Shown: positions 1-10,066 of the stretch, in pieces
Position numbering within the stretch: position 1 is the first letter of the stretch
Layout: each line of letters starts with the position of its first letter
Assembly: GCF_008304605.1 (NCBI RefSeq)
Contig: NZ_PIJY01000026.1
Span: 434,001 to 498,000 of the forward strand
Source: Oceanobacillus polygoni
Lineage (GTDB): Bacteria > Bacillota > Bacilli > Bacillales > Amphibacillaceae
Direction of reading: 5' to 3'
DNA length: 64,000 nucleotides
Translations under genes and position numbers: made by a program
Notes under the pieces: generated by a model
Databases searched by the model: none
Seen by the model: the letters and a program-made list of their open reading frames with translations, nothing else
Told to the model about the DNA's origin: nothing

Positions 1-43
1 TCAAAATGATTATAAGTCCGAGTAAAAACGACAGTATCCCCAT
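1..43 (-). CDS. Start of a small or N-terminally hydrophobic protein (partial)
   Basis: Reading leftwards from 43, an ATG opens 14 codons (MGILSFLLGLIIIL) that run off the window edge. A GGGAG ribosome binding site lies 8-9 bases upstream (about 51-57), which is what makes the start believable. The peptide is almost entirely hydrophobic, so it begins with a membrane segment. Nothing more can be said about the product. Confidence 0.4.
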   Translation of the reverse strand, partial: MGILSFLLGLIIIL

Positions 44-195
44 CGTATCAATCTCCCTCTAAACGTATATTTCCACTATCTAATATAGCACAGAATTTTA
101 ATCCAAGTTAGTGAAGCTACTTTTGCAATGATTTATGCATACTATTTAGCCTATCCAAGAGACATTAAAACATTGAAGGGAATTTTTCTTTTTTA

Positions 196-640
196 TAATT
201 CGTATTTGAAAGAAACTCCGAACTACTGCAATTATGGATTAAGCGTGTGTATACCCCGCTACGGAAACACAATACGCTTTTCGCGGGTGACCCTTGAGCC
301 TCTTCGAACTCTGGACACGTATCCCTCAGAAGTCTTCGTGTGTTTCCTTCGCTAGAATTGGCGCGTTACCTAGTATTAACATCGTTATCAAAAATAAAAA
401 ACGTTGCTCAATCCAGTCCGGGTGAGCGTAGGGCGGTGACTCCTCGAAAATAAAAACCAATTTTCTTCGTGCGATGTAAAAGCTGACGAAGCATTCCTTG
501 CCTGCGGGAACAGCACGTGTCTGAAGACTCACCGGAAGTGCTCTTCTTCCGGAGAGGCTGAAGCCGTGTCCTAAGGTGCGCATCCGGCCGAAGCGATCCC
601 GGGCGGCAATAGTTGCTCATACTAGCAATTAGGTTAGTGC
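196..640. repeat. Extragenic palindromic repeat, long copy
   Basis: This non-coding stretch shares blocks with 5197-5385. The 37-base block at 257-293 (CGCTACGGAAACACA onward to GCGGGTGACCC) matches 5254-5290 with one difference, GCAATTATGGATT at 229-241 recurs at 5230-5242, and the block at 588-607 recurs at 5356-5375 with one difference. Inside this copy GGAAACACA (263-271) and TGTGTTTCC (339-347) form an inverted repeat. The copy holds about 200 extra bases between the shared blocks. It resembles the imperfect-palindrome repeats scattered between genes in Bacillaceae genomes. Short open frames across it read through the palindrome and are not genes. Confidence 0.7.
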
Positions 641-712
641 GAATTTTATATAAAATTCAAGTTAAAATATCGTTTCTTCCTATCCAATTCTATTATCAAA
701 GAACAAATAAAA

Positions 713-753
713 TACACGTCTATGCTAGAAAATAATTCGCATAAGACGTGTAC
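713..753 (-). terminator. Terminator-like hairpin after megL
   Basis: ACACGTCT and AGACGTGT flank a loop that also contains ATGC/GCAT pairs. Read on the minus strand the stem is followed by the T-rich tail ATTTTATTT. It lies about 20 bases after the megL stop. Confidence 0.6.
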
Positions 754-771
754 TATAAATAAGTGCTTCAC

Positions 772-1956
772 CTATAATTGATCTAAAGCCTGTTCTAAAT
801 CTGCCCAAATATCCTCCCACGCTTCCAATCCAACAGATAAGCGAATGAGCTGATCTGTAATGCCCATTTGCTGGCGTACGTCGAACGGTATACTTGCATG
901 TGTCATGGTAGCTGGATGCTCAATTAACGTTTCTGCATCTCCAAGACTGACTGCGATTTTTAAGAAGCCTAATCGATTCAATAACTGTTGTGCTCGACTT
1001 TTATCTCCTTCCACTTCAAAGGAAATGACTCCACCGCCACGTTTCATTTGTGTTTTCATAATCGAAAGATCTGGATTATCGTCGTCTGCTGGATAATATA
1101 CATGAGCGACTTTCGGATGATTCTTCAGCTGGTTTACAATTTTTTCGGCATTGTCACAGTGACGGTCCAAACGAACTGGCAATGTTTTTAAACCACGCAA
1201 CAAAAGCCATGCATCAAAGGGGGAAATAATCCCGCCAATATCCTTTTGTGTTGTTTGGGAAAGCATATCAATAAACGATTTTTTCCCAACTACTAAACCA
1301 GCAATCACATCTCCGTGTCCGCCAATATATTTCGTTGCACTATGAATAACAATATCACATCCTAATTCCAATGGTTGTTGTAAATAGGGAGAAGAAAATG
1401 TATTGTCCACCACAACCGGAATGTCATACTCCTTCGCAACTTCTGTCACCCGCTGCAGATCGATTAAACGCATCGTTGGATTAATCGGTGTCTCTACATA
1501 AATAACTGCTGTTTCTGGTCGAATAAGATTACGAAGCGCTTCCTTTGATTTCATCTCTGAAAAATCTGTCGTTATATTATATTTTTCTCGCATCATCGTT
1601 AATAATCCAAATGTACATCCATACAAGCCGGAAGAACATATAATGTGATCATTTGCTTTGGTGAGTGCAATAAGAACAGCCGAGACCGCTGCCATACCAG
1701 AGCCAAATGCTAGCCCAGCTTCTCCCTTTTCTAATGTCGCAATCCGCTCTTCGAGTACACGGACGGTTGGATTCCCTAGCCGCGAATAAATATAACCCGA
1801 TTCCTCACCAGCAAAGCGGCGTTCCCCTTGTTCCGCAGTTTCAAATGTATAGGTAGATGTTTGAAAAATCGGCGGGGAAAGACTTCCAAGCATTTCTTTT
1901 GTATCATACCCTTCATGAATGACAGCCGTTTCAAAATGTTTTTGTTTTTGTGTCAT
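772..1956 (-). CDS. megL: Methionine gamma-lyase (Cys/Met metabolism PLP enzyme)
   Basis: A 394-residue PLP-dependent enzyme of the cystathionine gamma-synthase/lyase family, cytoplasmic and expected to be tetrameric. The PLP lysine lies in SATKYIGGHGD near residue 207, and YSRLGNPT and GSGMAAVS are family motifs. The segment GLYGCTF carries the cysteine that marks methionine gamma-lyases (Cys116 in the Pseudomonas enzyme), so I prefer that call over cystathionine gamma-lyase. It would split methionine to methanethiol, 2-oxobutyrate and ammonia. The ATG at 1956 has an AGGGGG site 8 bases upstream; a TTG one codon earlier is too close. A CcpA-like site lies about 75 bases upstream (2031-2044), fitting a catabolic role. 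Gene symbol is by family only. Confidence 0.8.
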   Translation of the reverse strand: MTQKQKHFETAVIHEGYDTKEMLGSLSPPIFQTSTYTFETAEQGERRFAGEESGYIYSRLGNPTVRVLEERIATLEKGEAGLAFGSGMAAVSAVLIALTKANDHIICSSGLYGCTFGLLTMMREKYNITTDFSEMKSKEALRNLIRPETAVIYVETPINPTMRLIDLQRVTEVAKEYDIPVVVDNTFSSPYLQQPLELGCDIVIHSATKYIGGHGDVIAGLVVGKKSFIDMLSQTTQKDIGGIISPFDAWLLLRGLKTLPVRLDRHCDNAEKIVNQLKNHPKVAHVYYPADDDNPDLSIMKTQMKRGGGVISFEVEGDKSRAQQLLNRLGFLKIAVSLGDAETLIEHPATMTHASIPFDVRQQMGITDQLIRLSVGLEAWEDIWADLEQALDQL

Positions 1957-2030
1957 CAAACAAGCCCCCTTCTATGCATGTTTCGTATACTTTTATACCC
2001 GTATCTATCATAACGGAAAAAACCTATATA

Positions 2031-2044
2031 TGAAAGCGTTTACT
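2031..2044. promoter_or_regulatory. Candidate CcpA (cre) site
   Basis: TGAAAGCGTTTACT matches the cre consensus TGWAANCGNTNWCA at 13 of 14 positions; only the last base differs. It lies between the divergent megL (start 1956) and rarD (start 2137) and could serve either. Match only; no functional evidence. Confidence 0.45.
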
Positions 2045-2136
2045 ACATAATGCTAAGCTAACTGATTGCTAAATTACTAAATTCCATCTACTATTAGAGG
2101 ATTGTGAGCAAAAGTCAGTTTGGGAGGGAAATTTTA

Positions 2137-3042
2137 ATGGATAATCGGCATACGAAAATTGGCATCATCTATACATTCAGTGCCTACCTCTTGTGGGGAA
2201 TCATTACAATATACTGGAAACAAATTGAATATGTTCCAGCAGGAGAAATTCTAGCACACCGAATAGCGTGGTCAGCTGTATTCATGCTACTTCTCGTCAT
2301 TATCCTTGGAAAATGGGATGACTTCATACAAGAATGCCGAGGAATTTTGAAAAAGAAAAAGCAATTATTTGGTATCACAACTGCAGCGATTGTGATTACT
2401 TTAAACTGGTTTCTATTTATTTGGGCAGTTGTTCATGGACATATCCTGCAAGCGAGTCTTGGATATTATATCAACCCGCTCATTAGTATTTTACTAGGAA
2501 TTATCATTTTGAAAGAACCTGTAACGAAAAGTCAATTGCTCTCCTTTATTCTGGCAGCTATCGGCGTCCTTTATTTAACTTTCAGTTATGGTGTATTTCC
2601 TTGGATTTCATTACTATTAGCAACAACATTCGCATTATACGGATTGCTGAAAAAGACAGTCGATGTTAGCGCAATAGCTGGTCTAACAATTGAAACATTA
2701 CTTATTACACCAGTTGCACTTATTTACTTATGGATTATTCCAAATGGTTCATTTACATTAACACCATTCACCACGGTTACGAACTTATTTTTAATTGGAG
2801 CAGGTATTGTTACTGCCGTTCCATTATTATTATTTTCCAGTGGTGCAAAACAGATCCCTCTAGCCATGGTAGGATTTTTACAATATATTACTCCGACAAT
2901 GATGCTAGTAATCGGTGTATTTTTCTATAAAGAGCCATTCTCACAAGCTCATCTCGTTACATTTGTCTTTATATGGACTGCTTTATTTCTATACATGGCC
3001 TCAATTTATAAAAATTCACAGCGTCATTTGAAGGCCCACTAA
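2137..3042 (+). CDS. rarD: RarD-type EamA/DMT permease
   Basis: A 301-residue membrane protein with about ten hydrophobic segments arranged as two EamA-like halves. The opening (TFSAYLLWGIITIYWK then VPAGEILAHRIAWS) is the RarD signature in the drug/metabolite transporter superfamily. RarD substrates are not established; the historical name is chloramphenicol-sensitive protein. The ATG at 2137 follows GGGAGG by 9 bases and is preferred over the upstream in-frame start at 2104. It is monocistronic, divergent from megL, and ends about 70 bases before the SAM-riboswitch promoter. Confidence 0.8.
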   Translation: MDNRHTKIGIIYTFSAYLLWGIITIYWKQIEYVPAGEILAHRIAWSAVFMLLLVIILGKWDDFIQECRGILKKKKQLFGITTAAIVITLNWFLFIWAVVHGHILQASLGYYINPLISILLGIIILKEPVTKSQLLSFILAAIGVLYLTFSYGVFPWISLLLATTFALYGLLKKTVDVSAIAGLTIETLLITPVALIYLWIIPNGSFTLTPFTTVTNLFLIGAGIVTAVPLLLFSSGAKQIPLAMVGFLQYITPTMMLVIGVFFYKEPFSQAHLVTFVFIWTALFLYMASIYKNSQRHLKAH

Positions 3043-3111
3043 ATAAATCTGTACAATGTGCGAAAACAAAAGGTTGTACACTATTTATTTTAAACTTTTC
3101 AGAAAACGTTG

Positions 3112-3140
3112 TTGACAGATGCTAGAATACATTGTATACT
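3112..3140 (+). promoter_or_regulatory. SigA promoter of the metY riboswitch transcript
   Basis: TTGACA (3112-3117), a 17-base spacer and TATACT (3135-3140): near-consensus vegetative promoter. Transcription would begin about 3147, some 20 bases before the S-box aptamer. Confidence 0.85.
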
Positions 3141-3165
3141 CACACTAACTTAAATAATGCAACAT

Positions 3166-3281
3166 CTCTTATCAAGAGCGGTGGAGGGAATAGGCCCTAT
3201 GAAACCCGGCAACCTTAAAGCATTAATCTGCTTGTAACGGTGCTAAATCCTACAGGTCAAGAACGGCCTGGAAGATAAGAG
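3166..3281 (+). ncRNA. SAM-I (S-box) riboswitch
   Basis: The outer stem P1 is CTCTTATC (3166-3173) with GATAAGAG (3274-3281). Conserved S-box elements follow in order: AAGAGCGGTGGAGGGA, GGCCCTATGAAACCCGGCAACC, the GGTGCTAAATCC segment and the closing GGAAGATAAG. With the terminator at 3301-3330 this is a complete transcription-attenuating OFF switch: SAM stabilises P1 and frees the terminator. It directly precedes metY. Confidence 0.95.
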
Positions 3282-3300
3282 GAGGAACGTTCGTACATAC

Positions 3301-3330
3301 GCCCTCTTCTTAGGAAGAGGGCTTTTTCGT
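3301..3330 (+). terminator. Riboswitch-controlled terminator
   Basis: GCCCTCTTCT, a short loop, AGGAAGAGGGC and then TTTTT. This is the expression platform of the SAM riboswitch; the 5' stem strand can compete with the P1 region (AAGAGGAGG) for pairing. Confidence 0.9.
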
Positions 3331-3375
3331 TTTCCCTCTTCAAAAAAACATAACATTTTAAGGAGGAATTTTATT

Positions 3376-5073
3376 ATGTCACATTTTCAACCAGAAACGG
3401 TACTACTTCACGGAGGTCAACAGCCCGATCCAACTTCAGGGGCACGTGCTGTCCCAATCTATCAAACAACTTCTTATGTTTTCCGTGATACAGAGCATGC
3501 TCAGAACTTATTTGGCTTAGCAGAAACAGGTAATATATATTCTCGTATTATGAATCCAACAGTTGATGCATTTGAACAGCGTGTGGCTCAATTGGAAGAT
3601 GGTGTTGGTGCTGTAGCAACTTCATCAGGTATGGCTGCTATCACACTAGCTATCTTGAATATCGCGGAAGCTGGAGATGAAATTATTGCGGATAGTAACC
3701 TTTATGGTGGTACGTACAATCTGTTTGCAGCAACCCTTCCACGTTACGGGATTACAGTAAAGTTTGTTGATGGTACAAAGCCGGAGGAAATTGAAGCTGC
3801 GATTACCGATAAAACAAAAGCAGTGTTTGGTGAAATTATCACAAACCCAAGTCTTTACGTATTTGATGTTGAGGCTGTTGCTGACATTGCACACGCACAT
3901 GGTATTCCGTTAATTATTGACAATACATTTGCTCCTTATATTGCAAAACCACTTACTTGGGGTGCCGATATTGTGATTCATTCGGCAACAAAATGGATTG
4001 GTGGCCACGGTACAACAATTGGTGGTGTTGTCGTAGATGGTGGGAGATTCAACTGGGATAACGGACGGTTCCCTGGCTTCACCGAGCCAGATGAAACATA
4101 TCATGGCTTAAAGTTTAAGGATCTTGGTCCAACCGCATTCATTACGAAACTACGTGTGCAATTATTACGTGATATCGGTGCATGCTTAAGTCCACAAAGC
4201 GCATTTTTATTTTTACAAGGACTAGAAACACTTCATCTTCGTATTGAAAGACATCTACAAAATGCCGAAAAAGTAGCTTCCTATTTACAGGAGCACGATG
4301 CAGTGGAATGGGTCAACTTCCCTGGTCTAAAGGAACACCCATCACATGCACTTGCTAAAAAATATTTCAAAAAAGGCTATGGCTCCATTATTACATTCGG
4401 TATCCAAGGTGGACGTGATGCAGGCAGAAAACTAATTGACAATGTAAAACTATGGTCACATGTAGCAAACGTCGGGGATGCTAAATCATTAATTATCCAC
4501 CCTGCTTCAACAACACATCAGCAGTTAAATACTGAGGACTTGAAGAAAAGCGGTGTAACCGAAGAGCTTGTCCGCTTGTCGGTTGGATTAGAAGCTGTTG
4601 AAGATGTTCTAGCAGACTTAGAGCAAGCGATTAGTCAAGCAACTGGCGTTAATCAAGTTGCAAAACAATCAGATGATGCTGCAATTAAAGGCTTACTTTC
4701 TTCTCCATTTGATCGCAAAGAAGGAGTACGCAAAAAAGTTATTGCTAGTATCGGTATTGAACCAAGCAAAGCTAAATCATTAGAAAAAATTGGATTTGAA
4801 ATCGTCCCTGTTGGAACAGGTCCATATAACGAATTATCAGAAGTACCTTCCCCAATTGATGCATTGTGGGTTAACAATGAAGAGCTTCCATCTGCGGTCA
4901 TTGAACAATTGGTAAATAAAGAAATCAAGTTTATTTTTGCAGAAGGTACAGCAAGCGCAAATCAAACCGTACAGCATGCAAATGCTGCCGGAATAATTGT
5001 AACGGATGCAAACCCAGCAACATTAGCAATCCAACTTCGCAGCAATAACAAGCAGGAAACCGTTTCTGTTTAA
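3376..5073 (+). CDS. metY: O-acetylhomoserine sulfhydrylase with C-terminal CoA-binding-like extension
   Basis: Residues 1-430 form a full O-acetylhomoserine sulfhydrylase, the PLP enzyme that makes homocysteine (or methionine) from O-acetylhomoserine and sulfide (or methanethiol). The PLP lysine is Lys206 in SATKWIGGHG; TSSGMAAIT and YSRIMNPT are family motifs, and the internal insertion around 230-270 separates it from cystathionine gamma-synthase. The family normally stops near residue 430. Here about 135 extra residues follow, with a beta-alpha pattern (VIASIGIEPSKAKSLEKIGF, then EIVPVGTGPY and AAGIIVTDANP) that resembles a small Rossmann CoA_binding_2 domain. The ATG has an AAGGAGG site 8 bases upstream. 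It is controlled by the SAM riboswitch and ends at the terminator at 5143. The enzyme call is firm; the extension identity is inference. Confidence 0.9.
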   Translation: MSHFQPETVLLHGGQQPDPTSGARAVPIYQTTSYVFRDTEHAQNLFGLAETGNIYSRIMNPTVDAFEQRVAQLEDGVGAVATSSGMAAITLAILNIAEAGDEIIADSNLYGGTYNLFAATLPRYGITVKFVDGTKPEEIEAAITDKTKAVFGEIITNPSLYVFDVEAVADIAHAHGIPLIIDNTFAPYIAKPLTWGADIVIHSATKWIGGHGTTIGGVVVDGGRFNWDNGRFPGFTEPDETYHGLKFKDLGPTAFITKLRVQLLRDIGACLSPQSAFLFLQGLETLHLRIERHLQNAEKVASYLQEHDAVEWVNFPGLKEHPSHALAKKYFKKGYGSIITFGIQGGRDAGRKLIDNVKLWSHVANVGDAKSLIIHPASTTHQQLNTEDLKKSGVTEELVRLSVGLEAVEDVLADLEQAISQATGVNQVAKQSDDAAIKGLLSSPFDRKEGVRKKVIASIGIEPSKAKSLEKIGFEIVPVGTGPYNELSEVPSPIDALWVNNEELPSAVIEQLVNKEIKFIFAEGTASANQTVQHANAAGIIVTDANPATLAIQLRSNNKQETVSV

Positions 5074-5142
5074 CAATTATACATGATCAGGTTTACGCAT
5101 CCATTAAACAGGGAACGTTCTAAAATAGTAGACCTAAAATTT

Positions 5143-5174
5143 AAATCGCCTTCTTCATAGAGGGCGATTTTTTA
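5143..5174 (+). terminator. Terminator after metY
   Basis: AAATCGCC, a loop of about 11 bases, GGGCGATTT and a T run. It lies 70 bases after the metY stop. Confidence 0.85.
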
Positions 5175-5196
5175 TTTAAGTCCATTACGCCCATTC

Positions 5197-5385
5197 ACAT
5201 CGTATTTGAAGGAAACTGAGACGTAATGTGCAATTATGGATTGTGCGTATACTCGCTACGGAAACACACTACGCTTTTCGCGGGTGACCCGACGCTTCTT
5301 GAACTATCATTCTGTGAAGTTCCACTCTGGCCACGTATCCAGCAGAATCATCCGCCCGAAGCGATCCCGGACGGCGATTTTTGTA
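5197..5385. repeat. Extragenic palindromic repeat, short copy
   Basis: This is the second copy of the element at 196-640, in the same orientation. The shared blocks are 5230-5242, 5254-5290 and 5356-5375. It lacks the roughly 200-base middle section of the first copy and sits right behind the metY terminator. Positions 5386-5689 hold no gene that I can support; the hairpin AGGATA...TATCCT followed by T's at about 5638-5680 looks like an isolated terminator. Confidence 0.65.
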
Positions 5386-5689
5386 CACACTTGAAGAAAA
5401 CAGCCGAGAAGTTAGTTCGCAAATTATATCTTCTGTATAAAAAACAACAGCTTTTTTTACATAGAGCGTAATCGCAGATCCAGATTTTTTGAAAAACATC
5501 CCGTTATGGAGATCAACTTCAAGTTTAACTTTTTATATTATTGATTAAACTTATAAAGGATGTTATAAATAAGCAACTAGGGTAACGACGCTTTTCTTTA
5601 AGATGAACGGATAATAAGCAATACATATGAAAATACGAGAGGATATCACATGATTTTCTTGTATCCTGTAGTTTTTTCATAGTATCTTT

Positions 5690-5719
5690 TTTACAGGATT
5701 GTTTTAAAGGGTATATAAT
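5690..5719 (+). promoter_or_regulatory. Likely promoter of ypmRS
   Basis: TTTACA (5690-5695), an 18-base spacer and TATAAT (5714-5719), about 85 bases before the ypmR start. Confidence 0.55.
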
Positions 5720-5803
5720 TTATGAATTTTTTTCGAATGGTTATAAAGCGGACAGATTAGCCTTTTTTTCCATATTATATTAAGAGATAACTGCATAGGT
5801 GTG

Positions 5804-6703
5804 ATGAACTTGAAAAAGTATGTTTATATAGCCTTTTCCATTCTGATTGCTGGAGCTGTAATTATTTACTTTATGCTACAGTCAACTGAAACGATTACGG
5901 AACCTACCACTGACCCTGAACAAGATATAGAACAAGAATTAGAGGATCATGACACAGAGGATGAATCGGATACGAGTGAAGAAAACCAAGAACAAGCAGA
6001 AGAGACTGAGCAAACGGGATTTCCACCAATTGTATCTGGTGCACTGCAAAGTACGATTGGCTTCTTTAGTAATCAAGAAACAAAAATTGTTGCCATTGGT
6101 GATTCACTCACACAAGGGGTTGGTGATGAAACAGAGCAAGGTGGCTATGTTGGAATATTAGATCGAACGATTAATGACGGATTACAAACGGCAGATATTA
6201 TTAATTTTGGAAAGCGAGGAAATCGCACAGACCAGTTGCTCAAGCGTTTAGATCAGGAGGAAATAGCCCAAGAGATTGCTGATTCTGATTTAGTACTGAT
6301 TACGATTGGGGCAAATGATATTATGAAGGTTGCTAGAGAAAACATCATGCACCTAGTTATCGATGACTTTGTTGCCGAAAAAGAGGGCTATGAAATGCGA
6401 ATTCGACAAATATTTGATAAAATTATTGCCTTAAATCCTGAAACAGATATATACCTTGTCGGCTTTTATAATCCTTTTAAACAATACTTTAAGGATATTA
6501 AAGAGTTTGATTTAATTGTCGGAGCCTGGAACACAGCGAGTAGCAATATTGCTAATGAATACGAAAACATTACATTTATACCAACGGAGGATTTATTTAC
6601 AGTGACAACCACGAACTTGTTTGCCGATGATAATTTCCACCCAAATTATGAAGGCTATTATCTCATGGCTGAACGAGTTCTTGAATACATTACGACTAGA
6701 TAA
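5804..6703 (+). CDS. ypmR: Membrane-anchored SGNH/GDSL hydrolase (YpmR-like)
   Basis: A 299-residue protein with an N-terminal membrane anchor (about residues 5-25), an acidic linker rich in E, D and T (26-75) and an SGNH hydrolase domain. Block I is GDSLTQG with nucleophile Ser101, block III is GANDI, and the catalytic Asp/His pair is in DDNFHPN (His279). It should be an extracellular esterase or lipase-like enzyme of unknown substrate. The next gene is ypmS, the B. subtilis order. The start is uncertain: GTG 5801, ATG 5804 and TTG 5810 are in frame, and the only decent site (AGGTG at 5797-5801) is best spaced for TTG 5810. Confidence 0.8.
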   Translation: MNLKKYVYIAFSILIAGAVIIYFMLQSTETITEPTTDPEQDIEQELEDHDTEDESDTSEENQEQAEETEQTGFPPIVSGALQSTIGFFSNQETKIVAIGDSLTQGVGDETEQGGYVGILDRTINDGLQTADIINFGKRGNRTDQLLKRLDQEEIAQEIADSDLVLITIGANDIMKVARENIMHLVIDDFVAEKEGYEMRIRQIFDKIIALNPETDIYLVGFYNPFKQYFKDIKEFDLIVGAWNTASSNIANEYENITFIPTEDLFTVTTTNLFADDNFHPNYEGYYLMAERVLEYITTR

Positions 6704-6715
6704 AGGATGAACGCT

Positions 6716-7351
6716 ATGTCAGATAGAAAACAGCGTTTGAAACATAACAAATGGAAAAAAGCTTTCTACAGCTTGATCATCTTTAATGGCATTGTTATTG
6801 TAGTGCTTCTCGCACTCTTATTTGGACCTGTCCCGGAAAATAAAGCGCCTGATCGCTTTGAGCGAGGCGATCAAGAAAGCTCTGAATTTATTATACGAAC
6901 GTCGAAACAGAATTTGAATAATCTCGTCAATGCTTATATTGAACAATTGTTGGGTGATTCAGATCATTACTATCGTATATCACTTGATGAAGATGTCCAT
7001 CTAATCGGGGAACTCCCTATATTTTCAACAACTGTTCCACTTTCTGTTCATTTTGAACCATTGGTGCAGGAAAACGGTGATCTCGTTTTAAAACAAAAAT
7101 CGATATCGGTTGGCTTATTAGAGCTACCAAACAAAAAAATCATGGAATATATGGATAACTTACTTCCAATGCCAGACTGGGTTACCGTCAATCCGCAAGA
7201 GCAAGAAATTTATGTTGCCGTCACAAACATGGATATTCGAAGTAATTTTCAAGTTGCAGTTGATACCATTGACCTTGAAGCAAACAATCTCGCTTTCAGG
7301 TTAAAGATTCCGTATGAAACACTAGGTCTGGAAATGCTAGGTCCGTGGTAA
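6716..7351 (+). CDS. ypmS: YpmS family membrane protein
   Basis: A 211-residue protein with one N-terminal membrane segment (about 14-36) followed by an extracytoplasmic domain. The sequence and its place after the SGNH hydrolase match B. subtilis YpmS (DUF2140). Function unknown. The ATG at 6716 has an AAAGG site 9 bases upstream; the ATG at 6707 overlaps that site. It is co-transcribed with ypmR and ends at the two-way terminator at 7415-7456. Confidence 0.75.
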   Translation: MSDRKQRLKHNKWKKAFYSLIIFNGIVIVVLLALLFGPVPENKAPDRFERGDQESSEFIIRTSKQNLNNLVNAYIEQLLGDSDHYYRISLDEDVHLIGELPIFSTTVPLSVHFEPLVQENGDLVLKQKSISVGLLELPNKKIMEYMDNLLPMPDWVTVNPQEQEIYVAVTNMDIRSNFQVAVDTIDLEANNLAFRLKIPYETLGLEMLGPW

Positions 7352-7414
7352 ACAAAACAGCCAAAACCTATCCATATCTATACCCTCGTCAAACTCTATT
7401 ACAAATTTCAAGAT

Positions 7415-7456
7415 AACAAAAAGAACCATTTACATTGTAGATGGTTCTTTTTGTTA
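7415..7456. terminator. Bidirectional terminator
   Basis: AACAAAAAGAACCAT, a loop, ATGGTTCTTTTTGTT. It has A and T runs on both sides and serves ypmS and the converging gene at 7454-8074, whose stop lies in the right arm. Confidence 0.85.
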
Positions 7457-8074
7457 TTTTAAACCTAACCGTTTAAATCGAGAAGATATTAGAAATATAA
7501 ATGATTGCTTTGGTAAGGCTTGATCTTGTATTACTTTTTCAGGTTTTTTCTGTTTCTGATAATCGCCAAGAATCCCCTGATAGATTAGCTGCATTCCTGG
7601 GTAGTTCCGAATATCTGCTGGTGTAATAAAGTTAATTGGCTTTCCGAATTGAAACCTCTTCACATCACGCAATACTGTTGCAACAAATTCGGAGCAGAAT
7701 AGCGCATATCTTCGATTAATTTCTAACTCTAACATAACACCAAATAAACCAATAAAATTATATTTATAAAGCTGTTTCTTTGCTTCAATCTCTTTTATAT
7801 TATGAATGATGCCTTCGTACTCTTCGTCCGTAACTGTGAAACTGTAGATCTCACAAGATGAACGCTTTAAAAATTCACTATGAATGTCTTCCTTAATAAA
7901 TCCACCGATAAATGGATTTCTCGGCTGCTTTCTTCCAAAGCTGTACAGTTCCTTTAATTGCGGATCAAAACCGATGGAGACATGATTTAATGATTTCTTC
8001 GTGTAGAAATTTATTGCTTTTGACAGATAACTGCCTGTATCGGTAAAAAGGAAATAAATGATCCTTTCACCCAT
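7454..8074 (-). CDS. Permuted papain-like (YiiX/NlpC-P60 superfamily) protein
   Basis: A 206-residue protein without signal peptide. A histidine early in the chain (LNHVSIGFD, near 30) and a cysteine late (LFCSEFVATVL, near 130) give the reversed His-then-Cys order of permuted NlpC/P60 hydrolases of the YiiX/YaeF group. Such enzymes may act on amide bonds in cell wall or lipid substrates; the substrate here is unknown. The ATG at 8074 is preceded by AGGGGGGAAGG. It stands alone and converges with ypmRS. The 310 bases up to 8385 hold no further gene; a 12-base perfect palindrome CGTAAGCTTACG lies at 8335-8346. Confidence 0.6.
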   Translation of the reverse strand: MGERIIYFLFTDTGSYLSKAINFYTKKSLNHVSIGFDPQLKELYSFGRKQPRNPFIGGFIKEDIHSEFLKRSSCEIYSFTVTDEEYEGIIHNIKEIEAKKQLYKYNFIGLFGVMLELEINRRYALFCSEFVATVLRDVKRFQFGKPINFITPADIRNYPGMQLIYQGILGDYQKQKKPEKVIQDQALPKQSFIFLISSRFKRLGLK

Positions 8075-8339
8075 GCCCTTCCCCCCTTCCCGTTGTTGGG
8101 CGATAAAACAATGATACTTTATTTATAGTCTTTTGTACTACTATTACAAAAAAAAGACAAATATACAAGTTATTTTTTAACAATGCCGCCATGATGCGGA
8201 AGTTGAATTGTTCAATAGAAATAATAACTTCCTATTAATATAGCATATTATAGGACAAGGAAATAGGAAACCTATAAAACATTACCAATTTTGTAAAACA
8301 TGCTGTGGGGTTCTTGCAAAGTTGCTTCAAATAACGTAA

Positions 8340-10004
<1,665 letters not shown>

Positions 10005-10010
10005 AAATAG

Positions 10011-10053
10011 TGAGTGAAGGTGCCCTTTCCCGAGGATACCTTCACTCCTTTTT
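10011..10053 (+). terminator. Terminator after ykpA
   Basis: GAGTGAAGGT, loop, ACCTTCACTC then CTTTTTATT. It also faces the converging tdh gene. Confidence 0.8.
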
Positions 10054-10066
10054 ATTCACTTATTCA

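Noticed and set aside
128-620. Open frames on both strands (75, 85 and 70 codons)
   Set aside because: They run through the extragenic palindromic repeat, have no ribosome binding site and no protein-like composition.
5226-5499. Two open frames in the second repeat copy
   Set aside because: Same reason: they arise from the repeat sequence read in both directions.
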